Assembly (NCBI RefSeq): GCF_026745355.1
Contig: NC_079209.1
Span: 43,144,888-43,208,887 of the forward strand
Reading direction: 5' to 3'
From: Beta vulgaris subsp. vulgaris
Lineage: Eukaryota; Streptophyta; Magnoliopsida; Caryophyllales; Amaranthaceae
DNA: 64,000 bases
The notes under the pieces were generated by a model that did not search any database, had not been told where the DNA came from, and worked only from the letters and a program-made list of their open reading frames with translations. The first letter of the stretch is position 1, and the number at the start of each line of letters is the position of its first letter. Positions 33,636 to 46,319 of the stretch are shown here, in pieces. The position numbers and the translations under genes are program-made.

Positions 33636-33824
33636 TGTTGGGAATGTCGTCCCAAAGTCCCACATGGAAAGAATAGCAAGTGGAGGAGCTATTCATATAG
33701 TGGTGCTCAATACACTAGTACAACGCCTTTTGGAAAGGTGCCCAAAAACAACTCCGTGCGGGCTGGACGCAAAGCGGACAATATTGTACTAGTGTGTGTA
33801 TGAGCGTGCGTCGGCGGCCCAACA
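33636..33824 (+). repeat. 3' LTR, family A
   Basis: Matches 30356-30544 over its full length with about 15 differences. Ends TGTTGGG and CCCAACA. Confidence 0.9.
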
Positions 33825-33829
33825 ATACT

Positions 33830-35474
33830 AGCCCCAAAAAAGTTACCCATTAAAATTAAATTACATCGTAAATGAATTCGAATCGTACTAGGATCGTCGT
33901 TAGTTAACAAGCCAACTACATTTCTTCCTCTTGGGAAGGATTGTCTTTGGAATGTCCGCCTTCTAGCAACCCAAACACGAGCTTAGAATACCCAAGATAA
34001 ACAAATATGAGAAGATGAATATTTTAGTGCAAGAATGAAGGAAAAATGGTGGATTCTTGTGGAGTAACATGGATGAACTTCTCTTATTTTTCTCGCCTCT
34101 AATGGGTAGTTGTAATGGGACTTATGGTCTAATCCTTGATGTGCATGAAACACCGCATTAAGAGAAAAGAGAAAAAAAAAAAAGATGAAAAGGGGGTTAC
34201 AATAGCTGAAAGGATGGGAGTTAGATAGCATTAAGATGGGGGTTACAAAGGATAGGTAAAAGGGTTTAAAACATTATGATAATATATTCTAAAATTCTGG
34301 AATTTCGACCACCATGATTAAATATATGGCAACGCACTAAAATATCGATAAAGTATAACAGGTTACTTAACCGCGTACTTTTAATTACTAGAAATATATA
34401 ATTTTTAAATAAATAAATTATATATATATATAACATTTCAAAAGTTTTTTTAAAAATGTATTACAAAATAATATGTTTAAGGAGTAACATCTTAACATTT
34501 CAAAAGTTTTTTTAAAAAATTAATTATGATATAATTTGTTTAAGGAGTAATATATTCTAATAAGAACGGAGAATAATACTTAAGGGAAAATAACTCGATA
34601 AAATTAAGAGCGAAAATCCTTGGTGTGGTATCAAAAAGATACAAAAATTTTATGATTTTTTTATCGTGAGGTTTTAAAGTACACTTGGCTTCCACTACAA
34701 TATGTGATGGACGAGATTTTAAAGGACAATGGTGGTAAAGTATAAGAACCCATACCATAGGAAAAAAGAGGTTGGAAAGGTTGGGTCTTATCCCAAAAAT
34801 TTCATAGTTGACCAGGCATTGCTTGAGGAAGTTGTTCTTTACTTGGCTAAACAATCAGATATGATCATGAATGCTGACCAATATTTTGAGGTGAATGTAG
34901 TTTAGGTGATTATAAAGTTTGTGAATATTTAACTTTTTGGGTAAATATGGAAGTGTGTTGAATAAATCTGTAACTTTTTAGGTGAATAGAAGTTAGTATA
35001 TTAGTGTGCAATGTTTTTCGGTATATGAAGTAAAGTAGGCATGACTACTACAGAAATCTTCTAAAATTAGGTGTGCATATTTGCTTTTGAGGTGTGTAAG
35101 AAGTAAGTATATGTTTGCATAAATGCAGTCTAGTTTCGAGAAATAGTACGTTAAGGTGATTTAGTTAAACTATATGATAGAAAATTTTGTAGTTAATCAA
35201 TTATGGTATGTAAAATGATTTAAATGTTTACTTTGTATTTTCATGTGATTCATAAAAATTGATTATGATTCATCCCATCAAGGATATGCATTTCGATAGA
35301 ACATAAAGGCATTGGTTATGAATTTGATCCTCAAAAGAGTGTAAACCACTTCTAAATCAAATCAAACCAAGGTCCTCATTCATATGAGTCCTATCATTAT
35401 TAGAGTTTTTGGTGGTGCATCGAGTGCATCTCCCATAAGAAAATCCAACATCCACACCAATTCAACTTGGTTCT
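33830..35474. other. intergenic; 65-bp tandem duplication
   Basis: No gene. A segment starting AACATTTCAAAAGTTTTTTT and ending GTTTAAGGAGTAA occurs twice in tandem at about 34432-34490 and 34494-34550. The remainder is AT-rich. Confidence 0.6.
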
Positions 35475-35477
35475 GTA

Positions 35478-36347
35478 TTGCCAGATTTAATCTCCCCTAA
35501 TCAAGGTGCCTTCATATCAGGGAGAAGTATAATGAGCAACATCATGCTGTATCAGGATTTGGTAAAGAGGTTCAACAGGAGACAGAATCAAGAGAGAGGG
35601 ATTATGATGAAGATAGATCTCAGAAAGGCCTATGACTTAGTGGAATGGCACTTCATATAAGAATTATTGCAGGCTCTCCAATTCCCTCCTCATTTCATAA
35701 AATGCATTATGAGCTGTATTACAACCCCTAAGTTCACCTTGCTCATTAATGGTAGTACTAAGGGTTTCTTGCCTGCTAAAAAGGGCTTAAGACAAGGGGA
35801 CCCCATGTCCCCCTTGTTGTTTGTGATCTGTATGGATTACTTAACCAGGGTCTTGCACTATGTTGGCAGAATTCAAGGTTTTAAATTCATGAAGGGGTGT
35901 GCCTCCCTAAATTTAAATAATCTATGCTTTGCAGATGATATGCTCATGTTCTGCAAGGGAGATGTTCAATCATCTTATCTACTATTACAGGGATTGAAAC
36001 TCTTCTCTGAAACATTTAGGCTGCAAGCCAATAATGCCAAATCGTCCCTTTATTGCAGTGGTATAAGTGATGATGAAGCAAATAGAATTCAGCAGTTTTC
36101 TGGATTTTCTAGAGAGCAATTGACATTCAGGTACCTAGGGGTATTTAGCAACAAAAAGATCTCTATTGCTGATTGTGAAGGATTGCTAGAGAAGATGGTT
36201 TGCAGAATTGGTACTTGGATTACTAGGAACCTGTCTTTTGGAGGGAGGGCCCAACTCATTAATTCAGTCTTGATGAGCATTCATAGCGATTGGGGGCAAA
36301 TATTTATCATTCCCACCTTTATTATCAGAGAGGTTAATGCTATGTAG
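35478..36347 (+). pseudogene. LINE reverse transcriptase fragment
   Basis: Frames 35478-35660 and 35667-36347 are separated by a single stop. They carry MKIDLRKAYD (about 35608), LRQGDPMSPLLFVICMDYL (about 35787-35843) and an intact FADD catalytic box (35928-35939), followed by FRYLGVF (about 36127). The segment up to the FADD box is well preserved, suggesting a fairly young copy. Confidence 0.88.
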
Positions 36348-36987
36348 ACATTTTCTATAGAGTGGTAAAGTAGTTAGTGCCAAGAGTGGTTATATTAACT
36401 GGGATCAGGTATGCTCACCTAAGAAGATGGGAGGACTTGGATTCAAAAATGTTGCTCAGTGGAACATAGCTGCTGTGGGGAAGCTTGTGTGGCACATTGG
36501 CATTAATAAGGATGACATGTGGGTTAAATGCATTCATTCCATTTATATTAACGATCAGAATTGGTGGAGTTTCAGTGCTCCACCCAGTGCAAGTTGGATT
36601 GTGAAGCAAATTTGTAAAGTAAAGAGTGCACTGAGTGGTCTTAATATGCAGAATTGGCAGCAAGATAAAAAGTATACCATAGCAACTGTGTATCATACTA
36701 TCATTCATTAGGGAGAAGTTGTGCACTGGGTGCATGGTGTTTGGCACAGAATGGCAATTCCGAAACACGAATTAATTGTTTGGATAGGTATTCAAGGAAG
36801 ATTGCAGACAAGGGAGAAATTATTCAGAATGGGCATTAGTCAGCAGAGCACTTGTTATATTTGTGAGAGGACAGAAGAAACACATTCTCATATGTTTTTT
36901 GAATGTGAGTATAGCAAGCACTTACTGGTTCAGATAATGGTGTGGATAGGTGATAGACAGAGAACCCTAATCCAATGGCTCATGTGA
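36348..36987 (+). pseudogene. LINE zinc-binding C-terminus
   Basis: Frame 36427-36711 has GGLGFKNVAQWNIAAVGKL and WWSFSAPPSASW. Frame 36721-36987 continues with CYICERTEETHSHMFFEC, the Cys/His zinc-binding region of plant LINE ORF2. One stop lies between them. Confidence 0.85.
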
Positions 36988-37269
36988 TAAGAAGATCATA
37001 TACAAGCTCGAAGAAACATGGCGTTCTGGCAGAACAAAGTAAATAGCCTACAATATAATGTAAATAGTATTCAGCATATAGTGAAACATAGAGTCTTGTA
37101 TTGTCTCCTAAAGAAACGTAGTACAATTGATTGGAGGTGGATAACAAGTCTGTAATGAGTAAGCCTTAGCTTACAATGTTGTTTGTCCTAGGTAGCTGTT
37201 TCCTAGGATGTATGCGTTTTGGTTTGGTGATTAATATACTAGCTTACTCACCAAAAAAAAAGAAAAAGA

Positions 37270-40094
37270 AGTGGATTTGTGTGGGGCTTTAGTATGCTCC
37301 TTTTATTTTATTATGCGTAACATACTTTTAGAGACAACGAACACAGCTGACAAGTCCTTTATACATGATCATTGTCCTATGCTCAATTGTTTTATTTTAT
37401 TGCTTGCTACCTAACCTCTTTCTTAAAAGTGAAGCTTTGTTTCCACACTGAACCTTGCTACAGCTTCTGTATACTTACTTGATGTGCTCCAAAATTTGCT
37501 TATGCATCTTGTTGTCATATTTAGTTATGTTAAAGCTGATATGATTGACCCATATTGCAATTTGTGTTGCTTGCCACTATTTAGAAGCCAACATAACACA
37601 TGGAACTTGTACTCACTTTTGAGCCTACGACGCTTGTGATGATTCAATGTAGTAGGTTATTGTTGACTAATAATTTATAGCTTAAAACTTTCCACTTGTC
37701 ATGGTTACTCATTGCTCTCTAGTTCTTCATTGAATCTAAATGGAAACCAACGAGTCCCGTGGTTAGATCAAGTTGAGGACCATCTTTAACAATGTCCCCT
37801 TCTATTTTTTATTATATTCATGAATCTCATAGAGCACATCCTCAACAGACCAATCATTGTTTAATTTGAAATATGAAGTTATTGAACCTCCACGCAATGA
37901 TGTAGTAGTAAGGAAGTGTTTCCTTTTTGCGTGTGTGTGTTTTTGAGGAAGTTGTGTAATTAGTCCCCTCCTCTATATTGATACGAAATCAGTGAAGGAA
38001 TCAATAGTCATTTTTTTTTGAATTAATATTTCCTTCCAAAAGTTCAGTTTTGGGAGTATTCATTGTAACGATCCTCTCTCCAGATAGCAACTTAATTAAG
38101 ACTTATTATGAGTAATTACGGAGTTAAGTCACTAACTATAGAGGTTGTTACGGAAGATTTCCGCACTTCTCCTACTTAGGAAAAGATAGGAAACCTTATA
38201 GTATCAAAACAGAATTATGAAAACAACTAAAGTAAATACTTATTACAACATGAATTAAGTTATTATGTGGTAGAATAGAAATTTGATCTTAACAATACAT
38301 GACTATATTGCACATAAGTCAATACACAACAACAAAACATAAAACACGAACAAAATTTAACATTAATGGAGATAATGTTCAACCTTCAATCTAACCCTGA
38401 AAAATAGATGAATCTGCCCCTTATCAAGACAGGGTTAAAGAACAGAACATGTCAGCTTATGCTTGTACACAAGTTCCACCAGTACTCAAATACTTAGATC
38501 ATAATACTCAAAATACTTTTACTTAATTCATAATACTCAAACACTTATAGCTCAAATATCAATCATACTTTTGAAACAAGATTTTTCACGCCAAGCTATC
38601 CCTAACTACACAACGAAATGGTTTACCATAGAAGGTTTGATTTGGGAAATACCAACAGTTTCATACGTGATTTGAACTTCAAATTAGGCCTTCAATGAAG
38701 GCAAAAACGAGATGGATAATGAAATGCAAAGTTCATACAATAAGGCATCTAAGAATATGATATAATTAGGTTAGTTTATGAATACAAAAATTGCAATTAC
38801 TCAAGGTACCATTGTTGCGCCAGACGCAATGCTGATGCATTAGAGGCATGAGCTCTATACAAAGCGAGCACACGACCAATGCAAAATCATTGATTAGTGA
38901 AGCTTTATTGTATTTGGACTTTATTGAATTTGGTGTGTGAGAATTGCGGTTTTTATACGATGGGGTCATATGACGTGATTTTGTTATGTTGATTTATGAT
39001 ATATATACATTTGACGATAAATGTGCAAGTATACTGGTGGTTGTTTATTGGTTTTGTGTTCTATATTGTGATTTTGAAGTTCTTGAAACATGTTTCAAAC
39101 TCGTATTTGATGGGACTTGGTTATTTCATGGAGATTTTGAGGTTATTATACTTTTAATGAGAAGAGAGAGATTTTATGATGAATTGAATTACATAAGTAG
39201 GTGATTCTAGTTTTTCTGCATATTTAGGTGTAAGGTTGTAAGGGTATCCCTATTGATATTTGGATTTGAAGAATTATTAAGTGGAGTTTATGATTTATTC
39301 TTTAAAGATGCAAGATATTCGATGAGATTAGATTTAGTCCTCGATGAAGAAAAACATGCCATCCAGCACCCAGGTTGAGGTATAGGGGTATTACCTGGGT
39401 TATTTTTGTTATTGCTTGAGAGGTTAGGAATTATACAAATCTGATGCATATAATTCTTCTCAACTTTAAAAGATATATAGACAAACCGCAAAATAATTCA
39501 AATCAAAATGATGAAACAACAAAATTCAACAGATAATCACATGATTGTAATAGAATCCAAACATAATGCGATAATTTTGTTCGTTAGATTTTCCAGAAAT
39601 TTAGAACTTACCAGTTTAAAAGAGGTCAAACACTCTTCTTCATATTATCAAAATGACCAAAATCAAACAAAAATCATGCATCAATAGAACGTAAATGTAA
39701 ATCGATCATTCATCCAAATGATGTAGAAATCACAGGAAAAAAATGAGCATGTGAAGAAATTGGATATTTACCTTTAAGAAACTTGTGCAAAATTGAAGAC
39801 CTAGAGATTTAATAAACCAATTATTGCGATCAATGCAGATACTGCAAGCTCCGATTTCAAATCTTCCATAAATTCTCTAGATATTTCAATGCATCTTCGA
39901 GTGTTGACTTTTGATTTGATGTAAATTTGATCAAATCTCTCTAAAAAACGACAATGTGCCTTGAATTTGGTTGGCGATGATTTTCGATTAGTGAACAAAA
40001 ATAAAGGAAAAATTAATAATAACGAGTAAATTTCAGCTTCATACTTTTCGTAAATGGCGAGAATGAGAAAGAGAGAGAATGAAATTTGTTTCTT
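37270..40094. other. 2.8-kb intergenic stretch without recognised genes
   Basis: Scattered short frames have no domain, and I see no element boundaries. The segment just before 40095 is the pre-insertion flank of the following LINE. Confidence 0.5.
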
Positions 40095-40254
40095 GATAAT
40101 GTGTTTCGTAAAAGAGAAATGGAGAGAGAAAACGTAGAGAGAGAAAACTCTCTCTAAAAGGAAAACCCACCACCACATACCAAAAGCGACCCAATCGCCC
40201 TCAAGGCCCAAAGTGAGACAACCAACCTGAGTCTCCCAAAGCTGACCTGCCACA

Positions 40255-42345
40255 TTCAAGCAAATGCTGGTGTTAGAGTCAACCCAGAGCATGCATCAGA
40301 CCCGCCACCGCCGCCGTCACGGAAGACCCAGTCCTTCAAGGACGTCATAACCAAGTAGTCTATAGGGGAAAAATTGCTGCCTTCTCGAAGGTAATTCCCC
40401 TTGAAGGTCCAAAGGTTCCATATGGAATGTCTTAGCCTCATCAATGTGGGGGTGACGAAGTGTTCATCCCAATATTGGAGGAGCAATACTTGGAGTTGGT
40501 TAACCCTTGGAGTGAAGCCATCATATGCAAAGCGGTACGCCATTCTTTCTCTTATGATTTTTTGAAACAGGAACTACAAAAATTATAGAAAGGGGAAGGG
40601 AAGGTGGATCTTATATCTTTAGGGAGGGGTTTCTATAGCATGAAGTGTAGCTAAGGCAAGAAAAGATCTCGAATCCTTGCAGAGGGACCATGGTTTATCA
40701 TGGGGTCCTTGGTTTGGGTTCAAGCATGGCTACCCGGGTTCAAACCATCCAAACCAACATCTTATAATACCCTATTTGGGTGACCCTCCCGGAGTTACCG
40801 CTTGAATTCTATCGAAAAGATATTTTGCAAGCCATAGGAAACTCAATGGGGAGCACTATAAAAATCGATGGCCATCCTTTAGAAGGAGACCGTAGATAAT
40901 ACGTGTCACTTTGCGTGCTTATGAGGTTAACCAAAATCTCCAGGGAAAAGTATGGTTAGGGGAGACATGTCACGAATTAAGCTTCTCGGATACACCATGG
41001 GTATGTCACGCTTGCCGGAGAGTGGGGCATAACCTGAAAAATTGCCCGCAAAGAAAGAAGGGAGAAAAAGCTAAGCTAGAGGCAAGTAAACATGAAGAAA
41101 GGGGTGCATGTGTGCATGGGAAAAAGTCAAAGGGGTTTGCAAAAAGGAGGAAAAAAGAAGTGGGGTCCACATCCAGGTGGACACCTAAGAAAAAAGGAGA
41201 GGAAAGTGATGTTTTCGATAGATGAAAATCTAAGAACCTGCAATAATTAAACCCCCAAAAAGCAGGGTGGGGCCTGAAGAACTCAAAGTTCCCTCCAATC
41301 CCACTGTTAACAGATTTTTGGTATTAGAAAATCTTCAGGAGGTGATTGGTACCTCTACAAAAATAAAAAGTTGTGAGAAAGATTTAGCAGGGGTCATGTC
41401 GTCGCAAACCTATTCCCCTACCATGTCATCTCACTTTACCAAGAATCATTTGCTCTCTTCCCAGTCTCCCCCCCCCCAACCCAAAAAAAAAAAAACTGAC
41501 GTTACCCGCTCCCAGCTATTTAAAACCCACCATATGGATAACCCTAATCCAAACAGACTAAACCCCTTTACCAGCACGATGATGCCTCGTACCCAGAAGA
41601 GCTCAACCTATCCGGATCTTTGTCCCCACCACCTCCTTTGTCTCCTTCAGATTCCCTACCCGGACCTCATGTAATGGTGGTTCATTCTCAAAACCCGATG
41701 ATGTTCTCTTGCCCGCTCCGTCCCCTCAAACCAAAAAATCAACTTGGAGACTGTGGAATATTACTTACCCGATTGTCTAAAAGACCGGAACGAGTTCCTT
41801 ACGAAACTCACTCGCTAAGAAGTGAAAGCACTTATTGCAAACTCGATCCTAAACCCCAAAACAGTCGATCTTTTGATGATATACTACAACTCCGAATTCC
41901 GGCCAGCCCATGTCCCTCAAGTGCTAGTTGCTACTCATCTTCCCCTAACCATGAGATTGTTCTTAAAGTGGTTTCTAGAGAAAGAGGTCAGAGTAGAGAG
42001 CGAGGAACCAGCTATGTAAGCTAGCCTAGGGCCGTGGTTGGACCCGATACCTCTCCTACCCGTGATTTGCACGATGATTCGGGTGGAACAAAAGGATGTG
42101 CGTATGATGGCTCGAAGCAACACAATGCAGTGCTACTTGCTCGACTCCATCTGCCGATGGAACAACTGGGAATCACGACAACTTAAGAAGAGGCAAACGG
42201 GCTAAAAACCCTTGAGAATTCGAGGTAGTCCTTTGGTCACATAGAAGGATGTGGACTTGTCCACAAACAGGAGCCGAAATCGACCCATGGGTGGTAGGTA
42301 ATGAGGGGATTCTAAAGAACCTCCTCGACAAGAAATTCTTGAATA
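40255..42345 (+). pseudogene. LINE ORF1 with DUF4283-like region and CCHC knuckle
   Basis: A proline-rich start (DPPPPPSRKTQSFKDVI at about 40297) is followed by the DUF4283-type gag region with LAEGPWFIMG (about 40676-40705). A zinc knuckle, CX2CX4HX4C, lies at 41004-41045, followed by a lysine-rich stretch and a NRFLVLENL motif (about 41310) that usually precedes the low-complexity tail. Stops occur around 40348, 40588 and 41223. RNA-binding chaperone role in the intact family. Confidence 0.8.
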
Positions 42346-42349
42346 TAGG

Positions 42350-43035
42350 AATGACAGTCCTTTTTTGGAATGTCAGGGAGTTGGCGAGGCCCTCCTTCAA
42401 CCAAACTTTCGCCTTCTTATGCAACAACATTACCTGTCCTTGGTTATTATTGCCGAAACTTGGGTTGGGCGTAAGAAATCGTATGCTATTTCGGAGACTT
42501 AGGCTTTGATTCGTGGCATTTGCTTGAACTGGATGGGTTTCTGCGTGGCATTCTCCTATTATGAAAATCACACATCCTGGATTTGCATGTGATAGAGGAA
42601 GGTGCTCAGGGAGTCTACGGCGTGGTTGAGGTAATTTTTTCTAACACCTCTTTTGTGCTAACATTAATTTATTCTAGTACTAAATTTCATTTTCGTCAGA
42701 ACTTGTGGAACGATCTAGAGAACTTTGCTCAAGATTTGGATAATCCTTGGTTTGTATTAGGTGATTTCAATGAAGTCACCAATCAAAGTGAATAGCCGGG
42801 GGGGAGACCAATTTCTAGGCGTATAGATGATTTGATTGCTAGTAAGATGGATAGATGTAATCTGGTTGATCTTGGGTATAATGGCCTGAAGTTCACATGG
42901 ACCACAAAAGAAAGCAGAACCCGATCTTTGACAGACTTGATAGAGGATGGGTGAACCCTGAGTGGATTCAGTTGTATCCTAATGCTAACCTCTGGCACTT
43001 ACTGAGAGTCACGTCTGACCATTGTCCTATTCTCC
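42350..43035 (+). pseudogene. LINE ORF2 endonuclease domain
   Basis: VLFWNVREL at about 42358 marks the start. YSSTKFHFRQNLWNDL at 42672 and the catalytic GDFNEV block at about 42759-42776 follow, and SDHCPIL at 43015 closes the domain. Frames are broken at about 42508 and 42795. Confidence 0.85.
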
Positions 43036-43333
43036 TAAACATGGAAAACTCTTCATTCACGTAGGATGAAAAACCATTCCGGTTCAAACCCATGTGGCTC
43101 CTAGATAGTCGGTTTAAGGATGAATTACTTAAAACCTGGCCTAGACCCTGTAACACCATCCATGATAGTTTGCGTTCATTTAGGGTATTGAGTGGAACCG
43201 AGGCTCATTTGGTAATACCTAGCGTAGACAACGCACCCTTCTTGCTCGCTTGAAAGGAACCCAATCATACATCCATGACCACCCTTTGTCCCAATTTCAC
43301 CAGAATCTGTAAACGGACTTCCAGAAGGAACTA

Positions 43334-44433
43334 ATGGACACGTTGGACCAAGAGGAGGTGCTTTGGAGAACAAAGAGTAGGTTGGACCGGGTCGGGGTAG
43401 GGGACCGAAACACTACGTTCTTCCATAGGAGTGTGCTGATTAAAAGAAATACCTATAGGATCAATAGTTTAAGGAATGACGTAGGAGAGGATATCAGGGA
43501 CCATGAAGGTATCCATAATCTGATTCTCTCCTTATACAAGGGTTTGTACACAACGGATTCCTTCTCATGTATAAGAAACCTTGATAGCTTTATGAGTATG
43601 GATGTGAATGTTGGCATGGAGCCCTTTGCAGTTGAAATTAGGGTTGCACTCTTTCTAATGAAACTTTCTAAAGCCCCAGGACCGGATGGTTTCCACCCCG
43701 TCTTATTCCAAAAATCCTGGGATATTTTGGGGGATGACGTATGCACTAAGCTGAGGAAGTGGTTCAGGTAATGATGGATTCCTGAGGATCTTTGTCAAGC
43801 TTTGATGTGCCTCATTCCTAAACAAAAATCCCCCAAGACGATCAAACAGTTTAGACCTATTAGCCTGTGCAACACGTTCTACAAACTTGTCACGAAAATA
43901 CTTGTCACTCGCCTTAAAGCTCTGATCCCGTTGTGGATTTTGCAAAATCAAAATATCTTCATTAAGGGGAGGGGAATGGACATTAAACTAGTTGTAGCCT
44001 CTAAGATTTTACACTCCATGCAAAAGAAAAAAGGGAAATCGGGATGGTTTGGCCTAAAAATCAATCTCACTTCGATCTTAATCAATGATAGAAAATCGGA
44101 AGAGTTTAAACACTTAAGGGGGTTAAGGCATAGGGACCAATGTCCCCGTACCTATTCAATATATGCCTAATAGCCCTAACAAGTAAGATTAACGAGGCAT
44201 ACCACAGTAAGATTTGGACCGTGTTCTGGGTTGGTCGAGGGAAAGTCCCAGTCTCCCATTTACTTTTTGCCGATGATCTACTTCTATTCGGAAGAGTGGA
44301 TGAGTCAACGATATTTGCGGTTTGGGAAGTGTTAGAGAGTATCTGTCGAGAGTCAGGTGAGAAAATTAATGAGGCTAAAAGCAAGCTCATCTTCTCTCCA
44401 AATACTCTTGAGGACCATAAGACTTTTGTTTAA
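43334..44433 (+). pseudogene. LINE ORF2 reverse transcriptase, internally deleted
   Basis: KAPGPDGFHPVLFQKSW (about 43672), FRPISLCNTFYKLVTKIL (about 43852) and the FADD box (44266-44277) are present. Between GLKINL (about 44052) and ILINDRKSEEF (about 44076) the segment that should hold the first catalytic Asp block through the palm is missing, roughly 50-60 codons judged against the LINE at 35475. The RQGDP block reads as RHRDQCP. The RT could not be active even if the frames were repaired. Confidence 0.82.
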
Positions 44434-45800
44434 AAAGACTTTAAACAGTAAGGAGAATAGTAATCTCAGGATGTATCTTAGGCTTCCCATCTCGCACAAG
44501 AGGCCTACGGAGAGCCCAGGTCCAGTTTATTGTTCAGAAGGTTAGATCTTGACTCCCCAATTGGAAAGCAAATATCTTTCCGAAGCAGGGTGTCTTTACC
44601 TGATTTCCTCAACTCTGGACACTATTCCTGCATATTACATGTAGGTGACCTATGTCCCGGCTACGACCCTCAACGACTTCCTATGGGGCGAGGAGGGAGG
44701 AAAGAAGAAGCTCCACCTAGTTAGTAAACAAACCACTTTCCTTCCTAAGTGTGAGGGGGGCTATGGATTCGAAGCCATAAGCTTATGAACAAGGCATGTA
44801 TGGTTAAATCTAGCCCAGGATCAACCCAACCTGGACTAGAAATGTATCATGTCCAAATATTTGTATAGAAATCATGCCATAAAATTCAAAATCGGTTCCG
44901 TCATTTGGAGAAATGTTGGCCTAGGCTAGGATGTCCTAAGTCAGAATAGCCTCTGGTGTTTAGGAAGTGGTCTATCAATAAATTTCTGGAATGATGATTG
45001 GCTATCAATTGGCCCCCTACGTAACTGGATCCACGGCCCCCTAGGCTATAAGGAAAGTGTCAGGAAAATCCATAGTATAGTACATCTAGGTAACTGGGAC
45101 TTATCCCCCTTAACTATTCTCCTTCCATGGCATATTGTCAGTCGTATCCTTAGTATGCTCCCTCTTACCCAAACCTCTTCGGAGGATATTCTCGTCTCAA
45201 AGTTTGCCAACCATCAAGGTTTTGTAATAATATGTGCTTATGCTTCCCTCCTCCACCAAAACCAGGATGTGGCGTACATGTCCTAGATCTGGAAAGGAAA
45301 TATAGAACCAAAAATTAAATTTTTCATGTGGCTACCATGGTAGGATCGTATTCCCCATAGACACCTCCTTGCTGTTAGGGGAATTATTGTTCATGATCGT
45401 ATTCCCCATATCCTTGCCCTAGGTGTCAAGACCATACCAAGCATGGCGCTCATATCATGCGGGACTGTGCGAAGAGTAGTGAAATTTGGAGGTGTCCTGG
45501 GATGCCTGTATTACTTAGAAGGGATTTCCAAGACTGGATTTATGAGAATATGTCATCGCCGTCAACATATTGAGAGACTCCCTAGGGGAGTGCCTGCCCT
45601 TACCCTTGTCATGATTTGGAAGGATAGGATTAACTGTGTCTTCCATGGCCGAGAATCTTTGTCGGTAATGGTGTTATGCTTTTGGACTATGGGTCATGCT
45701 CGGGAATATCTTTCAACGCTGAGAAGTAGTAACACAGTACAACCTGTCCCCACAAAGTTTGCCAATCCTCCGGATTACTTGATGATTCATGATGTTTGAC
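44434..45800 (+). pseudogene. LINE ORF2 thumb and zinc-binding region, decayed
   Basis: No long open frame, but recognisable phrases of the plant LINE C-terminus are scattered here in different frames, such as NLAQDQPNLD-like and NFWNDDWLSIGPL-like stretches around 44805 and 44975. Confidence 0.55.
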
Positions 45801-45841
45801 GCTTTTTTGTTGGTCTATTAGAAATAGCGGGGATTAGTGGG

Positions 45842-46258
45842 GTGGTTTGTCAAGAAAATGGCACATGGGTTGTGGTGTTTGAGAAAAGAATTTACGCACA
45901 TAATTCCCTTTGCAGCAGAATTTCTTGTAATCCTCGAAGTCTATACTTTGTGGAGACACATAATCTACCCAAGACTATTATTTATTCGAACTGCCAAAAT
46001 GCAATCGATATTCTTACATTTGGTAATTGTGATTTATATGCAAATGTGATAATTACATACAAGTTGTGGCTAGTGAGATGGCCGGAGATTCAGATTAAGT
46101 ATTGTAGCAGAAAGCACAACCAAATGGCGGATAGCATGGCCAAGACATGTAGGGTCATAGATGGTGACTGTCTTGTAACTAGGGTTTTCCCCCAACCCCC
46201 TAGTTATTATAATGAACAATTTATCACGTATTGTAATATGTTGAATTCTAATGTTTAA
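45842..46258 (+). pseudogene. LINE C-terminal RNase H
   Basis: The 138-codon frame corresponds to the plant-LINE RNase H (RVT_3) domain. The central SNCQNAIDIL and the C-terminal KYCSRKHNQMADSMAK match the ESDSxxAVxxL and VPRxxNxxADxLAK motifs of the family. The first catalytic Asp is not in this frame, and the Glu in FVETHN corresponds to the usual central position. Just after the stop come about 25 bp of 3'UTR and the poly(A). Confidence 0.8.
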
Positions 46259-46319
46259 TGAATGAAGGGCTTTGTTTGCCAAAAAAAAAAAAAAAAAGAT
46301 AGTGTGTTTCTTAAGAGAG

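Larger units (their letters stand above)
30356..33824 (+). mobile_element. defective chimeric Copia-type element, 3.5 kb
   Basis: Short LTRs at 30356-30544 and 33636-33824 (TGTTGGG...CAACA) are flanked by an identical 5-bp duplication, ATACT (30351-30355 and 33825-33829). A primer binding site (TGGTATCAAGAGC, 30547) and a purine tract before the right LTR (GAGGGAAGGA) complete the structure. Only gag and a protease piece are present; integrase, RT and RNase H are missing. The internal region also contains a complete LTR of a different family with its own PPT and PBS. The two short LTRs differ at about 15 positions in 189, so this is older than the Copia at 16469. Confidence 0.9.
35475..37269 (+). 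mobile_element. 5'-truncated LINE
   Basis: Starts inside the RT domain (ISPNQGAFISGR at about 35490) and runs to a poly(A) tail at 37253-37269. It is closely related to the LINEs at 5287 and 15508, sharing the SFSAPPSASW and CCHC-like C-terminal segments. 5' truncation is the usual outcome of incomplete target-primed reverse transcription. Confidence 0.9.
40117..46297 (+). mobile_element. full-length L1-type LINE, inactive, 6.2 kb
   Basis: Bounded by a 22-bp target duplication, GATAATGTGTTTCGTAAAAG... at 40095-40116 and GATAGTGTGTTTCTTAAGAG... at 46298-46319, with a poly(A) tail at 46281-46297. ORF1, endonuclease, RT, zinc-binding region and a C-terminal RNase H are all represented. Stops and frameshifts are numerous and part of the RT is deleted. 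It belongs to a different L1 lineage from the LINEs at 5287, 15508 and 35475. Confidence 0.9.

Noticed and set aside
33182..33679. Two long overlapping minus-strand frames (165 and 156 codons)
   Set aside because: They lie in GC-richer LTR-retrotransposon leader and LTR sequence, overlap each other in different frames, and show no domain; open frames are expected by chance at this base composition.
39801..40543. Minus-strand frames of 163 and 95 codons upstream of the LINE at 40117
   Set aside because: The second is the shadow of LINE ORF1 read on the opposite strand, and the first runs across the LINE 5' junction, so it cannot be one gene.
42173..43373. Minus-strand frames opposite the LINE endonuclease region
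   Set aside because: Shadows of plus-strand LINE ORF2, which carries recognisable GDFN and SDHCP motifs.
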